This document shows, piece after piece, positions 29,280 to 36,040 of a stretch of 36,058 bases of DNA. The stretch covers positions 1-36,058 of the forward strand of contig NZ_WBKP01000039.1 in the NCBI RefSeq assembly GCF_009602465.1, written 5' to 3'. The stretch comes from Cumulibacter manganitolerans. GTDB taxonomy: Bacteria; Actinomycetota; Actinomycetes; Mycobacteriales; Antricoccaceae. The number at the start of each line of letters is the position of its first letter. Positions within the stretch are counted from its first letter, which is position 1. Position numbers and translations under genes: made by a program. The notes under the pieces are model-generated. The model had not been told where the DNA came from, made no database searches, and worked only from the letters and a program-made list of their open reading frames with translations.

Positions 29280-29975
29280 ATGAACCGACGAGCCGTGAAC
29301 GCGACGGATGAGGCCGACCTGGACGAGTACGAGGCGGACGTCGTCGACGACGATCCGGCCGACGTGTACGAAGACGACGAGATCTACGACGAGGCCCCCG
29401 GCGCCCCGCGCAGCCTCGGGCTGATCCTGACCATCGGCGGCATCCTGGGCTTCATCGGCGCGTTCGTGCTGACCATCGAGCGCATCGAGATGCTGCTCGA
29501 CAGCAGCTACCTGCCGACCTGCAGCATCGACTCGGTCCTGCAGTGCAGCACCGTGATGACGTCGTCGCAGGCGTCGGTGTTCGGCTTCCCCAACCCGCTG
29601 ATCGGCGTCTTCGCCTTCCCGCTGGTCATCCTCACCGGCGTCCTGGTGCTCGCCCGGGTGGCGCTGCCGAGCTGGTACTGGCTCTGGTTCCTCGTCGGGA
29701 CGACGTACGGGCTGCTGTTCGTCGGGTGGCTGATCCCGCAGAGCCTGTACGAGATCCGGGCGCTGTGCCCCTACTGCATGGTCGTGTGGGCGTGCGTCAT
29801 CCCCATCTTCTGGCGCACGCTGGCGTACACCCTCGCAGGCGGGCACTTCGGCGAGCGGGTCGCCGGGAACGCGCTGGTGCGGGTCATCGGGCGGTGGTGG
29901 TGGGTGCTCACCCTGGTCACCTACGCGGTGGTGCTCACCCTCGTGCTGACGGCGTTCCCCTACTACTTCTTCTAG
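29280..29975 (+). CDS. Vitamin K epoxide reductase (VKOR) family protein
   Basis: 231 residues. An acidic 40-residue cytoplasmic N-terminus (EADLDEYEADVVDDDPADVYEDDE) precedes about five membrane helices. The active-site pair is C163-x-x-C166 (LCPYC), and the relay pair is C81 and C89 (TCSIDSVLQC), as in bacterial VKOR homologues that reoxidise a DsbA-like protein and pass electrons to menaquinone. S92-type and conserved aromatic residues surround the motif. No DsbA-like partner is fused or adjacent. The ATG at 29280 is preferred because CACAAT is 7 nt upstream; an in-frame ATG at 29271 lies within that hexamer's spacer. The 3' end is convergent with pobA, 36 bp away, without a clear terminator. 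Confidence 0.92.
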   Translation: MNRRAVNATDEADLDEYEADVVDDDPADVYEDDEIYDEAPGAPRSLGLILTIGGILGFIGAFVLTIERIEMLLDSSYLPTCSIDSVLQCSTVMTSSQASVFGFPNPLIGVFAFPLVILTGVLVLARVALPSWYWLWFLVGTTYGLLFVGWLIPQSLYEIRALCPYCMVVWACVIPIFWRTLAYTLAGGHFGERVAGNALVRVIGRWWWVLTLVTYAVVLTLVLTAFPYYFF

Positions 29976-30011
29976 ACCGCTTCTTCCCGGCTCCTCGCGA
30001 CCGCCGGGGCG

Positions 30012-31205
30012 TCAGCCCGCGGTGAGCGACCAGCCGGTGTAGCCCTCCGCGAGCAGGGTCTGCCCCGCCGTCGACCCCACGAGGGTCGACAGCTCGCCGA
30101 TCTGGCGGCGCACGTCGAAGTCCGTCGACTCGGGCAGCCGGTGCAGCATCGAGGTCATCCAGTAGGAGAAGTGCTGCGCCTTCCATACCCGCTGCAGCGC
30201 CCGCGGCGAGTAGCGGTCGAGGGCCTCGTCGTCGCCGCGGCGCAGGTGCAGCTCGAGGTACTCCGCGAGCACCCGGACGTCGGCGATGGCGAGGTTGAGC
30301 CCCTTCGCCCCGGTCGGTGGCACGGTGTGGGCGGCGTCGCCGGCCAGCAGCAGGTTGCCGTAGCGCATGGGCTCCTGCACGTAGCTGCGGAACCCGAGCA
30401 CCGCCTTCGAGGTGATCGGGCCCTCCTTGAGCACGTGCCCGTTGGCGCCGACCCGGCTCTGCAGCTCCTCCCAGATCCGGTCGTCGGACCACGCGTCGAC
30501 GTCCTCGTCGGGACGGCACTGGAAGTACATCCGCTGCAGGGTCATGGTGCGCTGGCTGATCAGCGCGAAGCCGCGCTCGGAGTGGTTGTAGATCAGCTCG
30601 TCGGAGCTCGGCGGCGCCTCGCACAGGATGCCGAACCAGGCGAACGGGTACTCGCGGAAGAACTGGCGGCGCTGCGCGTCGGGGACCTGGTGGCGGCACA
30701 GGCTGCGCGAGCCGTCGGCTCCGACGAGCACCCGGGCACGCACCGCGTGCGCGACGCCGTCCGCGTCGGTGAACCGCATGACCGGGCGGTCGGAGGTCAG
30801 GTCGTCGACCGAGACGTCGCGCACGCCGAAGCGCACGTCGCCGCCGTCACGGGCGCGGGCGTCGGCGAGGTCGATGAACACGTCGGTCTGCGGGTAGAGG
30901 TGCACGTTGCGCCCGACGAGCTCGGGGAAGTTGAGCCGATGGCCGGAGCCGCCGAAGGACAGGTCGATCCCCTCGTGCTCGAACCCGTCGCGCAGCACGC
31001 GGTCGGAGACGCCGGAGTCGATCAGCAGCCGCACGCTGTCGTGCTCGAGGATTCCGGCGCGGTGGGTGTGCTCGATCTCCTGCCGGGTGCGGATGTCGAT
31101 GGCGATCGAGTCGATGCCGTTCAGCGAGAGCAGGTGCGCGAGCATCAGGCCGGCCGGCCCAGCGCCGACGATCGCGACCTCGGTCGTGGTGGTCCGCGCG
31201 GTCAC
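30012..31205 (-). CDS. pobA: 4-hydroxybenzoate 3-monooxygenase
   Basis: 397 residues, the usual length of PobA. An FAD- and NAD(P)H-dependent hydroxylase that turns 4-hydroxybenzoate into protocatechuate. The dinucleotide motif is VGAGPAG (13-19), HTHRAGILEHDSVRLL is a PobA block, the DG motif is VLVGADGSRSLCRHQVP and the second FAD motif GDAAHTVPPTGAKGLNLAIADV lies near 285. The GTG start overlaps the pcaC stop as GTGA. It is the last gene of the pcaHGBDC-pobA operon, so hydroxylation and ring cleavage are made from one transcript. Named from family pattern and context; closely related 3-hydroxybenzoate hydroxylases lack some of these blocks. Confidence 0.95.
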   Translation of the reverse strand: MTARTTTTEVAIVGAGPAGLMLAHLLSLNGIDSIAIDIRTRQEIEHTHRAGILEHDSVRLLIDSGVSDRVLRDGFEHEGIDLSFGGSGHRLNFPELVGRNVHLYPQTDVFIDLADARARDGGDVRFGVRDVSVDDLTSDRPVMRFTDADGVAHAVRARVLVGADGSRSLCRHQVPDAQRRQFFREYPFAWFGILCEAPPSSDELIYNHSERGFALISQRTMTLQRMYFQCRPDEDVDAWSDDRIWEELQSRVGANGHVLKEGPITSKAVLGFRSYVQEPMRYGNLLLAGDAAHTVPPTGAKGLNLAIADVRVLAEYLELHLRRGDDEALDRYSPRALQRVWKAQHFSYWMTSMLHRLPESTDFDVRRQIGELSTLVGSTAGQTLLAEGYTGWSLTAG

Positions 31206-31588
31206 TCGCCGTCCTCCTCGGCCATCCGGCGCAGGACGTCGGAGGCGACGGCGAAGCCACGGTTGGCCACCGGCACGCCGCAGTAGATGGCCGCCTGCAG
31301 GATCACCTCGCCGATCTCGTCCGCGCTGAGCCCGTTGTGCCGCGCGGCCCGGACGTGCATGGCGAACTCCTCCCAGTGCCGCATGGCCAGCATCGCGGTG
31401 AGGGTGGCGACCGAGCGGGTGCGCCGGTCGAGGCCCGGACGGGTCCACACGCTCCCCCACGCGTAGCGCGTGATGAGGTCCTGGAAGTCCTGGGTGAACG
31501 GCGTGGTCGCCGCGACGGCGCGGTCGACGTGGGCGGCGCCGAGCACCTCGCGCCGCACCGCCATGCCGTCGTCGTACGGGTCGGTCAT
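31202..31588 (-). CDS. pcaC: 4-carboxymuconolactone decarboxylase
   Basis: 128 residues of the carboxymuconolactone decarboxylase (AhpD-like) family. It decarboxylates 4-carboxymuconolactone to beta-ketoadipate enol-lactone. Typical blocks: WGSVWTRPGLDRRTRSVATLTAML, HWEEFAMHVRAARHNGLSADEIGEVILQAAIYCGVP with the conserved H-x3-A/N and the C-terminal RGFAVASDVLRRM. The ATG at 31588 forms TGATG with the pcaD stop; a GTG three bases earlier would form GTGA and is the alternative start. PcaC and PcaD are separate proteins here, not the fused PcaL known in Streptomyces and Rhodococcus. Confidence 0.94.
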   Translation of the reverse strand: MTDPYDDGMAVRREVLGAAHVDRAVAATTPFTQDFQDLITRYAWGSVWTRPGLDRRTRSVATLTAMLAMRHWEEFAMHVRAARHNGLSADEIGEVILQAAIYCGVPVANRGFAVASDVLRRMAEEDGE

Positions 31589-32385
31589 CACCGGTCCCCT
31601 TCCGTGCCGAGGAAGGAGACCAGCAGGTCGGCGGTCGCGCCGGGATCCTCGGCGGGCGGCAGGTGCGCGACGCCGTCGAGCACCGCGCTCCGCGCTCCGT
31701 CGCGCCCGGCGTGCGAGGCAGCCTGGGCGGCCTCGCGCGCGATGTCCGGCGAGATGACCACATCGTGCTCGCCGGCGACGACGAGCAGCGGAACCGCGAC
31801 GTTCCCGAGCCGGTCACGGACGTCGTACTGCGCGAGCGCCTCGCAGGCGAGGGCGTACGACTCGTCGTCGACCTCGCGCAACGCCAGCAGCAGCGCGTTG
31901 CCGGTGGCGCCGTCCCGCTCGAGGAACCCGGGCGCGAACCAGCGGCCGGCCGATCCCTCGACCATCGACGACGTGCCGGCGTCGCGGACGAACGCCGCCC
32001 GTTCCCGCCACGCGTCGGGCGTGCCGAACACCGGCCCGGCCGCGATGGTCGCTATGCCCGCGAACGGGCCCGGATCGAGGGCGAGGGTGAAGCCGACGGC
32101 GCCGCCCAGCGAGACTCCCGCATACCCGGCGGGCCGGCCGGCGGCGAGCTGCGCGGCCCGGTTTCGCACGCTGTCGGCGAGGTCGTCGATCGAGTACGCC
32201 GCCGTGGTCGGGGCGCTGGCGCCGTGCCCCGGGATGTCCCACCCCACGACCTCCCAGCCGTCGGGTATCGCCTGGGCGGTCGACTGCCAGAGACCCGCCA
32301 CGCCCGTCCCGAGCGACGGCCCGACGACGAGCAGGTGGGCGCTGTTCTCGTCGCCGGCGAGGCGCGTGAAGGCGAGGTCAGGCAT
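31588..32385 (-). CDS. pcaD: 3-oxoadipate enol-lactonase
   Basis: 265 residues of the alpha/beta-hydrolase fold. Hydrolyses beta-ketoadipate enol-lactone to beta-ketoadipate. The nucleophile is S92 in AGVSLGG, the acid D208 in AGEHDVV, and the base H241 in GVAHLPPAEDP; the oxyanion region is GPSLGTG. Length matches single-domain PcaD. The ATG at 32385 overlaps the end of pcaB by 8 bp and the end overlaps pcaC by one base. Assignment rests on triad plus operon position; the family alone contains many other esterases. Confidence 0.93.
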   Translation of the reverse strand: MPDLAFTRLAGDENSAHLLVVGPSLGTGVAGLWQSTAQAIPDGWEVVGWDIPGHGASAPTTAAYSIDDLADSVRNRAAQLAAGRPAGYAGVSLGGAVGFTLALDPGPFAGIATIAAGPVFGTPDAWRERAAFVRDAGTSSMVEGSAGRWFAPGFLERDGATGNALLLALREVDDESYALACEALAQYDVRDRLGNVAVPLLVVAGEHDVVISPDIAREAAQAASHAGRDGARSAVLDGVAHLPPAEDPGATADLLVSFLGTEGDR

Positions 32386-33604
32386 CGGTGGGGTCCTCCC
32401 GTTGGGTGTCGGTGACGGCCGCCCACTCGGTGAGGACGGCCTCGATGATCCGGTCGCAGTCGCCGAGGTAGCCGCGGACGTCGGTGAGGCCAGGGCTCTC
32501 GGCGAGCAGCGCGGTCGACGCGTGCTGTGCCCTCGCCGCCATCGCGTCGGGGTGCACCTGCAGGCCGGCGACGAGCTCGGCGGCCTGCTCACCCGCGGTG
32601 ACCGCGATCTCCAGCAGCGCGGCGAGCGCCGGCCATTCGGAGTGCCACGCGCCGTCGGGGCGCTCGTCGACCGCGCCCGCCGCCGCGAGGTGCAGGGTCG
32701 CGGCGAGCTGCGGCGCCTGGCGGGCCGCCGAGGCAACGAGGACCGACAGCACCGGGTTGCGCTTGTGCGGCATCGTCGAGGATCCACCGCGCGCGGGCGA
32801 TTCGCCCTCGCTCACCTCGGCGATCTCCGGCCGGCTCAGCAGCAGGACGTCGGCGGCGACGACACCGAGCGCGTCGGTGACGGTCACGAGGGCGTCGCCG
32901 ATCGCGGTGACCGCGCGACGGCGGGTGTGCCACGGGACGCTCGCGGGATGCAGACCGAGATGCTCGGCGAACGACCGGACGACCGGCGCCTGGTCGGCGT
33001 CGCCGGTCAGCGCCGCGAGCAGCGCCCGGGTCCCCGCCGCCCCGCCGTACTGCACCGGGAAGCGCAGCGCGTCGAGGACGGTGACCGCCTCGCTCACCCC
33101 GGCGAGCCACTGGGCCGCCTTGAGCCCGAACGTCGTCGGGACCGCCCACTGGGTCAACGTGCGTCCGGCCATCACCGACCCGCGGTGCCGCTCGGCCAGC
33201 ACGGCGAGCTCGGCGCCGGCGCGTCGCAGGTCGCCGCGCAGCCGCGCGACGCCGTCCCGCGCGATCGTCATCAGCGCGCTGTCGACGACGTCCTGGCTCG
33301 TGAGCCCCCGGTGCACGACGCCGGCCGCGTCGGGATCCTGCGCCTGGACGGCGCTGCGCAGGTGCGCGATCAGGGCTGTCGCGGGGTTCCCGGTGTTCTC
33401 CGCTGCTTCGATCAGGTCGCCGAGGTCGGGCGCGAGGTCGATCGCGGCGTCCGCGACGACGTCGGCCTGCCGCGGCGGGGCGAGCCCGGCGACGACGAGG
33501 GCGCGGCTCCACGCGACCTCGACGCGCAGCATGGCGCCGAGCACAGCGGCGTCGTCCACGAGGCCGGCGACCCGGTGCACCCCCGGCCGAAGCAGTCCGC
33601 TCAC
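32378..33604 (-). CDS. pcaB: 3-carboxy-cis,cis-muconate cycloisomerase
   Basis: 408 residues of the fumarase/aspartase superfamily. Converts 3-carboxymuconate to 4-carboxymuconolactone. The superfamily signature loop is GGSSTMPHKRNP (273-284), the second conserved block is RGLTSQDVVDSALM (99-112) and the third is GRTLTQWAVPTTFG (147-160). It is shorter than the roughly 450-residue Pseudomonas enzyme, mostly at the C-terminus. The GTG at 33604 overlaps the pcaG stop (GTGA). It is the third gene of the operon. Confidence 0.94.
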   Translation of the reverse strand: MSGLLRPGVHRVAGLVDDAAVLGAMLRVEVAWSRALVVAGLAPPRQADVVADAAIDLAPDLGDLIEAAENTGNPATALIAHLRSAVQAQDPDAAGVVHRGLTSQDVVDSALMTIARDGVARLRGDLRRAGAELAVLAERHRGSVMAGRTLTQWAVPTTFGLKAAQWLAGVSEAVTVLDALRFPVQYGGAAGTRALLAALTGDADQAPVVRSFAEHLGLHPASVPWHTRRRAVTAIGDALVTVTDALGVVAADVLLLSRPEIAEVSEGESPARGGSSTMPHKRNPVLSVLVASAARQAPQLAATLHLAAAGAVDERPDGAWHSEWPALAALLEIAVTAGEQAAELVAGLQVHPDAMAARAQHASTALLAESPGLTDVRGYLGDCDRIIEAVLTEWAAVTDTQREDPTDA

Positions 33605-34146
33605 TGGACGTGCCGGGGAAACCGCAGGAAGACCGTCTCGTGCTCTCCCTGCAGATGGACGTCGAAGCGCAGCGACCCGTCGTCCTCGCGGATCGCGCGC
33701 AGGGTGTGCGCCTCGTCCGCCGTCAGCCTGTCCAGGAACGCGTCGGACGCTCCGGGCAGGTAGGCACGGGTGTACAGCCGGTCGAGCAGCCCGCGAGCCA
33801 GCACCATGACGGAGAAGAACGGCGCCGCACCGTCGACGCCGCCGGGCTCCACCGTTGTGAAGGCGTAATGGCCCCCGGCGTCCGTGGCAGAGCGTCCCCA
33901 GCCGGTGAACCGGCCGTCTCGGCGCAGCGAGCCCTCGACGACCGGGATCGCGCCGACCGCATCGGCCTGCCGCAGCTCCAGAAGCGCGTCGGGGACCGGC
34001 TTTCCCGCGCCGTCGTACACCGTGCCGTGCAGGCGGACGGTGCCCGACGAGCCGGGAGGGACGAGGTGGCTGTCGCCGGCGTACGGCAGCGCGTCGTGGA
34101 AGAACGGGCCGACCGTCTGGCCGGGCGTGGGCTGCGGGTCACTCAT
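33601..34146 (-). CDS. pcaG: Protocatechuate 3,4-dioxygenase, alpha subunit
   Basis: 181 residues. Non-iron subunit of intradiol protocatechuate 3,4-dioxygenase, which opens the aromatic ring of protocatechuate to 3-carboxymuconate. Typical alpha-subunit features are the N-terminal TPGQTVGPFFHDALPY, GTVYDGAGKPVPDALLELRQAD, DGRFTGWGRSATDAGGHYAFTTVEPG and the C-terminal APFFSVMVLARGLLDRLYTRAYLP. The iron-ligand tyrosines and histidines of the beta subunit are absent, as expected. ATG at 34146 overlaps the pcaH stop by 8 bp, so the two subunits are translationally coupled for equal production. Confidence 0.95.
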   Translation of the reverse strand: MSDPQPTPGQTVGPFFHDALPYAGDSHLVPPGSSGTVRLHGTVYDGAGKPVPDALLELRQADAVGAIPVVEGSLRRDGRFTGWGRSATDAGGHYAFTTVEPGGVDGAAPFFSVMVLARGLLDRLYTRAYLPGASDAFLDRLTADEAHTLRAIREDDGSLRFDVHLQGEHETVFLRFPRHVQ

Positions 34147-34975
34147 TGCTGTCGTCCTCGCGCTCGAGCGGCGTGGCATGCGTGCCGGTCAGCACGATGT
34201 CCCAGCGGTAGCCGGTCGCCCACTCGTGGGTGGTCAGGTCGTGGTCGTACGTCGCCACGAGGCGATCACGCACCGACTGCTCGGTGATCGACTGGTAGAT
34301 CGGGTCGAGCGCGAACAGCGGGTCGCCGGGAAAGTACATCTGGGTGATCAGCCGCTGGGTGAACTCCGCGCCGAACAGCGAGAAGTGGATGTGCGCGGGG
34401 CGCCACGCGTTCAGGTGGTTGCGCCAGGGATACGGTCCGGGCTTGATGGTCGTGAAGCGATAGTTGCCGTCGGCGTCCGTGAGGCAGCGCCCGACGCCGG
34501 TGAAGTGGGGATCGATCGGCGCCGGGTGCTGGTCACGCTTGTGGATGTACCGGCCACCGGCGTTCGCCTGCCAGATCTCCACCAGCTGGTGGCGCACCGG
34601 CCGGCCGTCGCCGTCGAGCACCCGTCCGGTGACGACCATCCGTTCGCCGATCGGGTCGCCGCCCCTCTGGATCGTCAGGTCGGCCTCGAGGGGGTCGACG
34701 TCGCTGTGCCCGAACACCGGCGCGACCAGCTCGACGCCCTCGGGATCGGCGTGCCGCAGCTCCTTCGTGGGGTGCCGCAGGATCGAGCTGCGGTACGGCG
34801 GGAAGTCGAGGTGCGGCTGGTGGCCGCCGTGCGCTGCCGACGCGTGCTGCCGCTCGATCTCGGCGCTGATCCGCGACTGCGGCTCCAGCTGCGGTTGCTG
34901 CGTAGGCAGCTCGTGCTCGAACGACTCGTCGGGCGAGCCGGCCTGCGCGGCGGAATCCCGGTCGGTGACAGCCAT
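34139..34975 (-). CDS. pcaH: Protocatechuate 3,4-dioxygenase, beta subunit
   Basis: 278 residues. Iron-binding subunit of the intradiol dioxygenase. The four ferric ligands are Y143 (GGRYIHK), Y182 (GPYPWRN), H195 and H197 (RPAHIHFS), in the same order as the Pseudomonas enzyme. The N-terminal 60 residues, rich in acidic and glutamine residues, are longer than in Pseudomonas PcaH. First gene of the pcaHGBDC-pobA operon. The ATG at 34975 is 66 bp from the divergent IclR-family gene, with a perfect palindrome in between. The function is clear from the ligands and partner subunit. Confidence 0.96.
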   Translation of the reverse strand: MAVTDRDSAAQAGSPDESFEHELPTQQPQLEPQSRISAEIERQHASAAHGGHQPHLDFPPYRSSILRHPTKELRHADPEGVELVAPVFGHSDVDPLEADLTIQRGGDPIGERMVVTGRVLDGDGRPVRHQLVEIWQANAGGRYIHKRDQHPAPIDPHFTGVGRCLTDADGNYRFTTIKPGPYPWRNHLNAWRPAHIHFSLFGAEFTQRLITQMYFPGDPLFALDPIYQSITEQSVRDRLVATYDHDLTTHEWATGYRWDIVLTGTHATPLEREDDSNE

Positions 34976-34983
34976 TCCCCCAG

Positions 34984-35016
34984 ACTATGGGCTCGACCGC
35001 CACCGAGCGATAGGCT
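34984..35016. promoter_or_regulatory. Divergent promoters of pcaH and the IclR gene
   Basis: Reverse strand: CATAGT (plus-strand 34984-34989) with a weak TATCGC -35 (35007-35012) 17 bp upstream, and the pcaH ATG 8 nt further on. Forward strand: TAGGCT at 35011-35016 serves the IclR gene, giving a leader of about 20 nt. The operator palindrome starts inside this forward -10. Confidence 0.4.
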
Positions 35017-35037
35017 CCTTCCGCTGAGCGGAAGGAG
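35015..35037. promoter_or_regulatory. Perfect palindrome, probable IclR-family operator
   Basis: The arm CTCCTTCCGCT (35015-35025) is repeated in reverse complement at 35027-35037 around a single G. It overlaps the last bases of the IclR gene's -10 (35011-35016) and includes its ribosome binding site GGAAGGAG, while lying just upstream of the pcaH -35. Binding there would repress the regulator and could activate the pca operon, as for PobR and PcaU. Confidence 0.65.
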
Positions 35038-35041
35038 GCCC

Positions 35042-35809
35042 ATGGCCGGCAACACCGCGACTCCTGGCGCCTCCGTCCTCGCTCGAGGGCTCGCCGTCCT
35101 GTTCGCGTTCGACGAGGCACATCGCGCGCTGTCGCTCACCGACCTCGCGCGCCGAGCCGGTCTTCCGCTGAGCACGACGCACCGCCTGGCCGGCGAGCTG
35201 GTGAGCGGGGGTGCTCTGGTTCGGCGCCCTTCCGGCGAGTTCGTGATCGCCCGGCGGGTGTGGCAGATCGGCCTGCTCGCGGGCGTCGAGACCGGGCTGC
35301 GGGACGTGGCTGCGCCGTTCCTGGGAGACATCCACGCCGCGACGCGGGCGACCGTGCACCTCGCCGTCCGCCAGGGAATCGAGGCGCTCTACCTCGAGCG
35401 GCTCTCCGGGAGGGCGTCGGTGCCGGTCGTCAGCTCCCGCGGGTCTCGGTTGCCCCTGCATGCCACGGCGGTCGGGAAGGTCCTCCTCGCGCACGCGTCG
35501 GAGGACGTCATCGACGAGGCGCTGCGGCACCTCGTTCGTGTCACGCCGTATACCGTCACCCAGCCGGCGATGCTGCGTGAGCGGCTCGCGCGGGTACGGC
35601 GCGACGGCTTCGCCACGACGTCGGAGGAGATGACGTTGGGCGCCTGCTCCGTCGCCGTCCCCATCCGCCCCGCCAGTCCCGGCGCAGGACCCGTCGTCGC
35701 GGCGCTCGGCGTCGTCGTCCCCACGCTGAAGCGCGACCAGACGCGCCTGGTCGCCGCATTACAGGTCGCCGCTCAAGGCATCGGCCGCAGCCTCCACACG
35801 AGTAGCTGA
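35042..35809 (+). CDS. IclR-family transcriptional regulator of the pca-pob operon
   Basis: 255 residues. An N-terminal winged helix-turn-helix (about 13-75; SLTDLARRAGLPLSTTHRLAGELVSGGAL) is joined to the IclR effector domain (about 85-250; IEALYLERLSGR, LPLHATAVGKVLLAH, TSEEMTLGACSVAVPIR). It is PcaR/PobR-like by context: divergent from pcaH and sharing a 66-bp spacer with the palindrome at 35015-35037. The likely effector is protocatechuate, beta-ketoadipate or 4-hydroxybenzoate, which cannot be told from sequence. The ATG at 35042 has GGAAGGAG upstream. One leucine is coded by the rare TTA codon at 35759-35761. Placement supports control of the aromatic operon, but activator or repressor action is inference. 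Confidence 0.88.
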   Translation: MAGNTATPGASVLARGLAVLFAFDEAHRALSLTDLARRAGLPLSTTHRLAGELVSGGALVRRPSGEFVIARRVWQIGLLAGVETGLRDVAAPFLGDIHAATRATVHLAVRQGIEALYLERLSGRASVPVVSSRGSRLPLHATAVGKVLLAHASEDVIDEALRHLVRVTPYTVTQPAMLRERLARVRRDGFATTSEEMTLGACSVAVPIRPASPGAGPVVAALGVVVPTLKRDQTRLVAALQVAAQGIGRSLHTSS

Positions 35810-35816
35810 CCGCCGA

Positions 35817-36040
35817 CCCCCGTGGGGCGAGCACTGTGACGGCTTCGGCCTAGATGCCTGGTTCCACACCCCAGACGCTGCACATCCCGGCACCTTGAGC
35901 GGGCCGTTTTTCCTGCTCGTCGAGCGAGCGAGCCCCCTGGGGCGAGCATCGTGGCGGCCTCGGCCTAGGTGCCTGGTTACACACCCCAGACGCTGCACAG
36001 GTCGGCACCTCGAGCGGGCCCTTTTGTGGACGTCGAGCCA
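35817..36040. repeat. Two tandem copies of a 115-bp structured repeat
   Basis: Copy A (about 35817-35925) and copy B (about 35933-36038) align with a fixed offset of 115 bp over most of their length, with about 15-20 % substitutions and a short indel in the last quarter. Conserved blocks include GGGGCGAGCA, CGGCCTAG, GCCTGGTT, ACACCCCAGACGCTGCACA, CGGCACCT and GAGCGGGCC before a T-run. On the reverse strand each copy can fold into an outer stem AGGTGCC/GGCACCT enclosing an inner CTGG/CCAG hairpin. No convincing coding sequence was seen here; reverse frames through it are judged to be shadows. The array may continue past the window end. Confidence 0.75.

Noticed and set aside
29976-30011. Terminator between the VKOR gene and pobA
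   Set aside because: The 36-bp convergent spacer has no stem of more than a few base pairs.
35915-35943. CRISPR-like or phage attachment site at the right end
   Set aside because: There are only two adjacent copies without unique spacers, and no integrase or tRNA gene; the short palindromes GCTCG/CGAGC and GCCCC/GGGGC are part of the tandem repeat.
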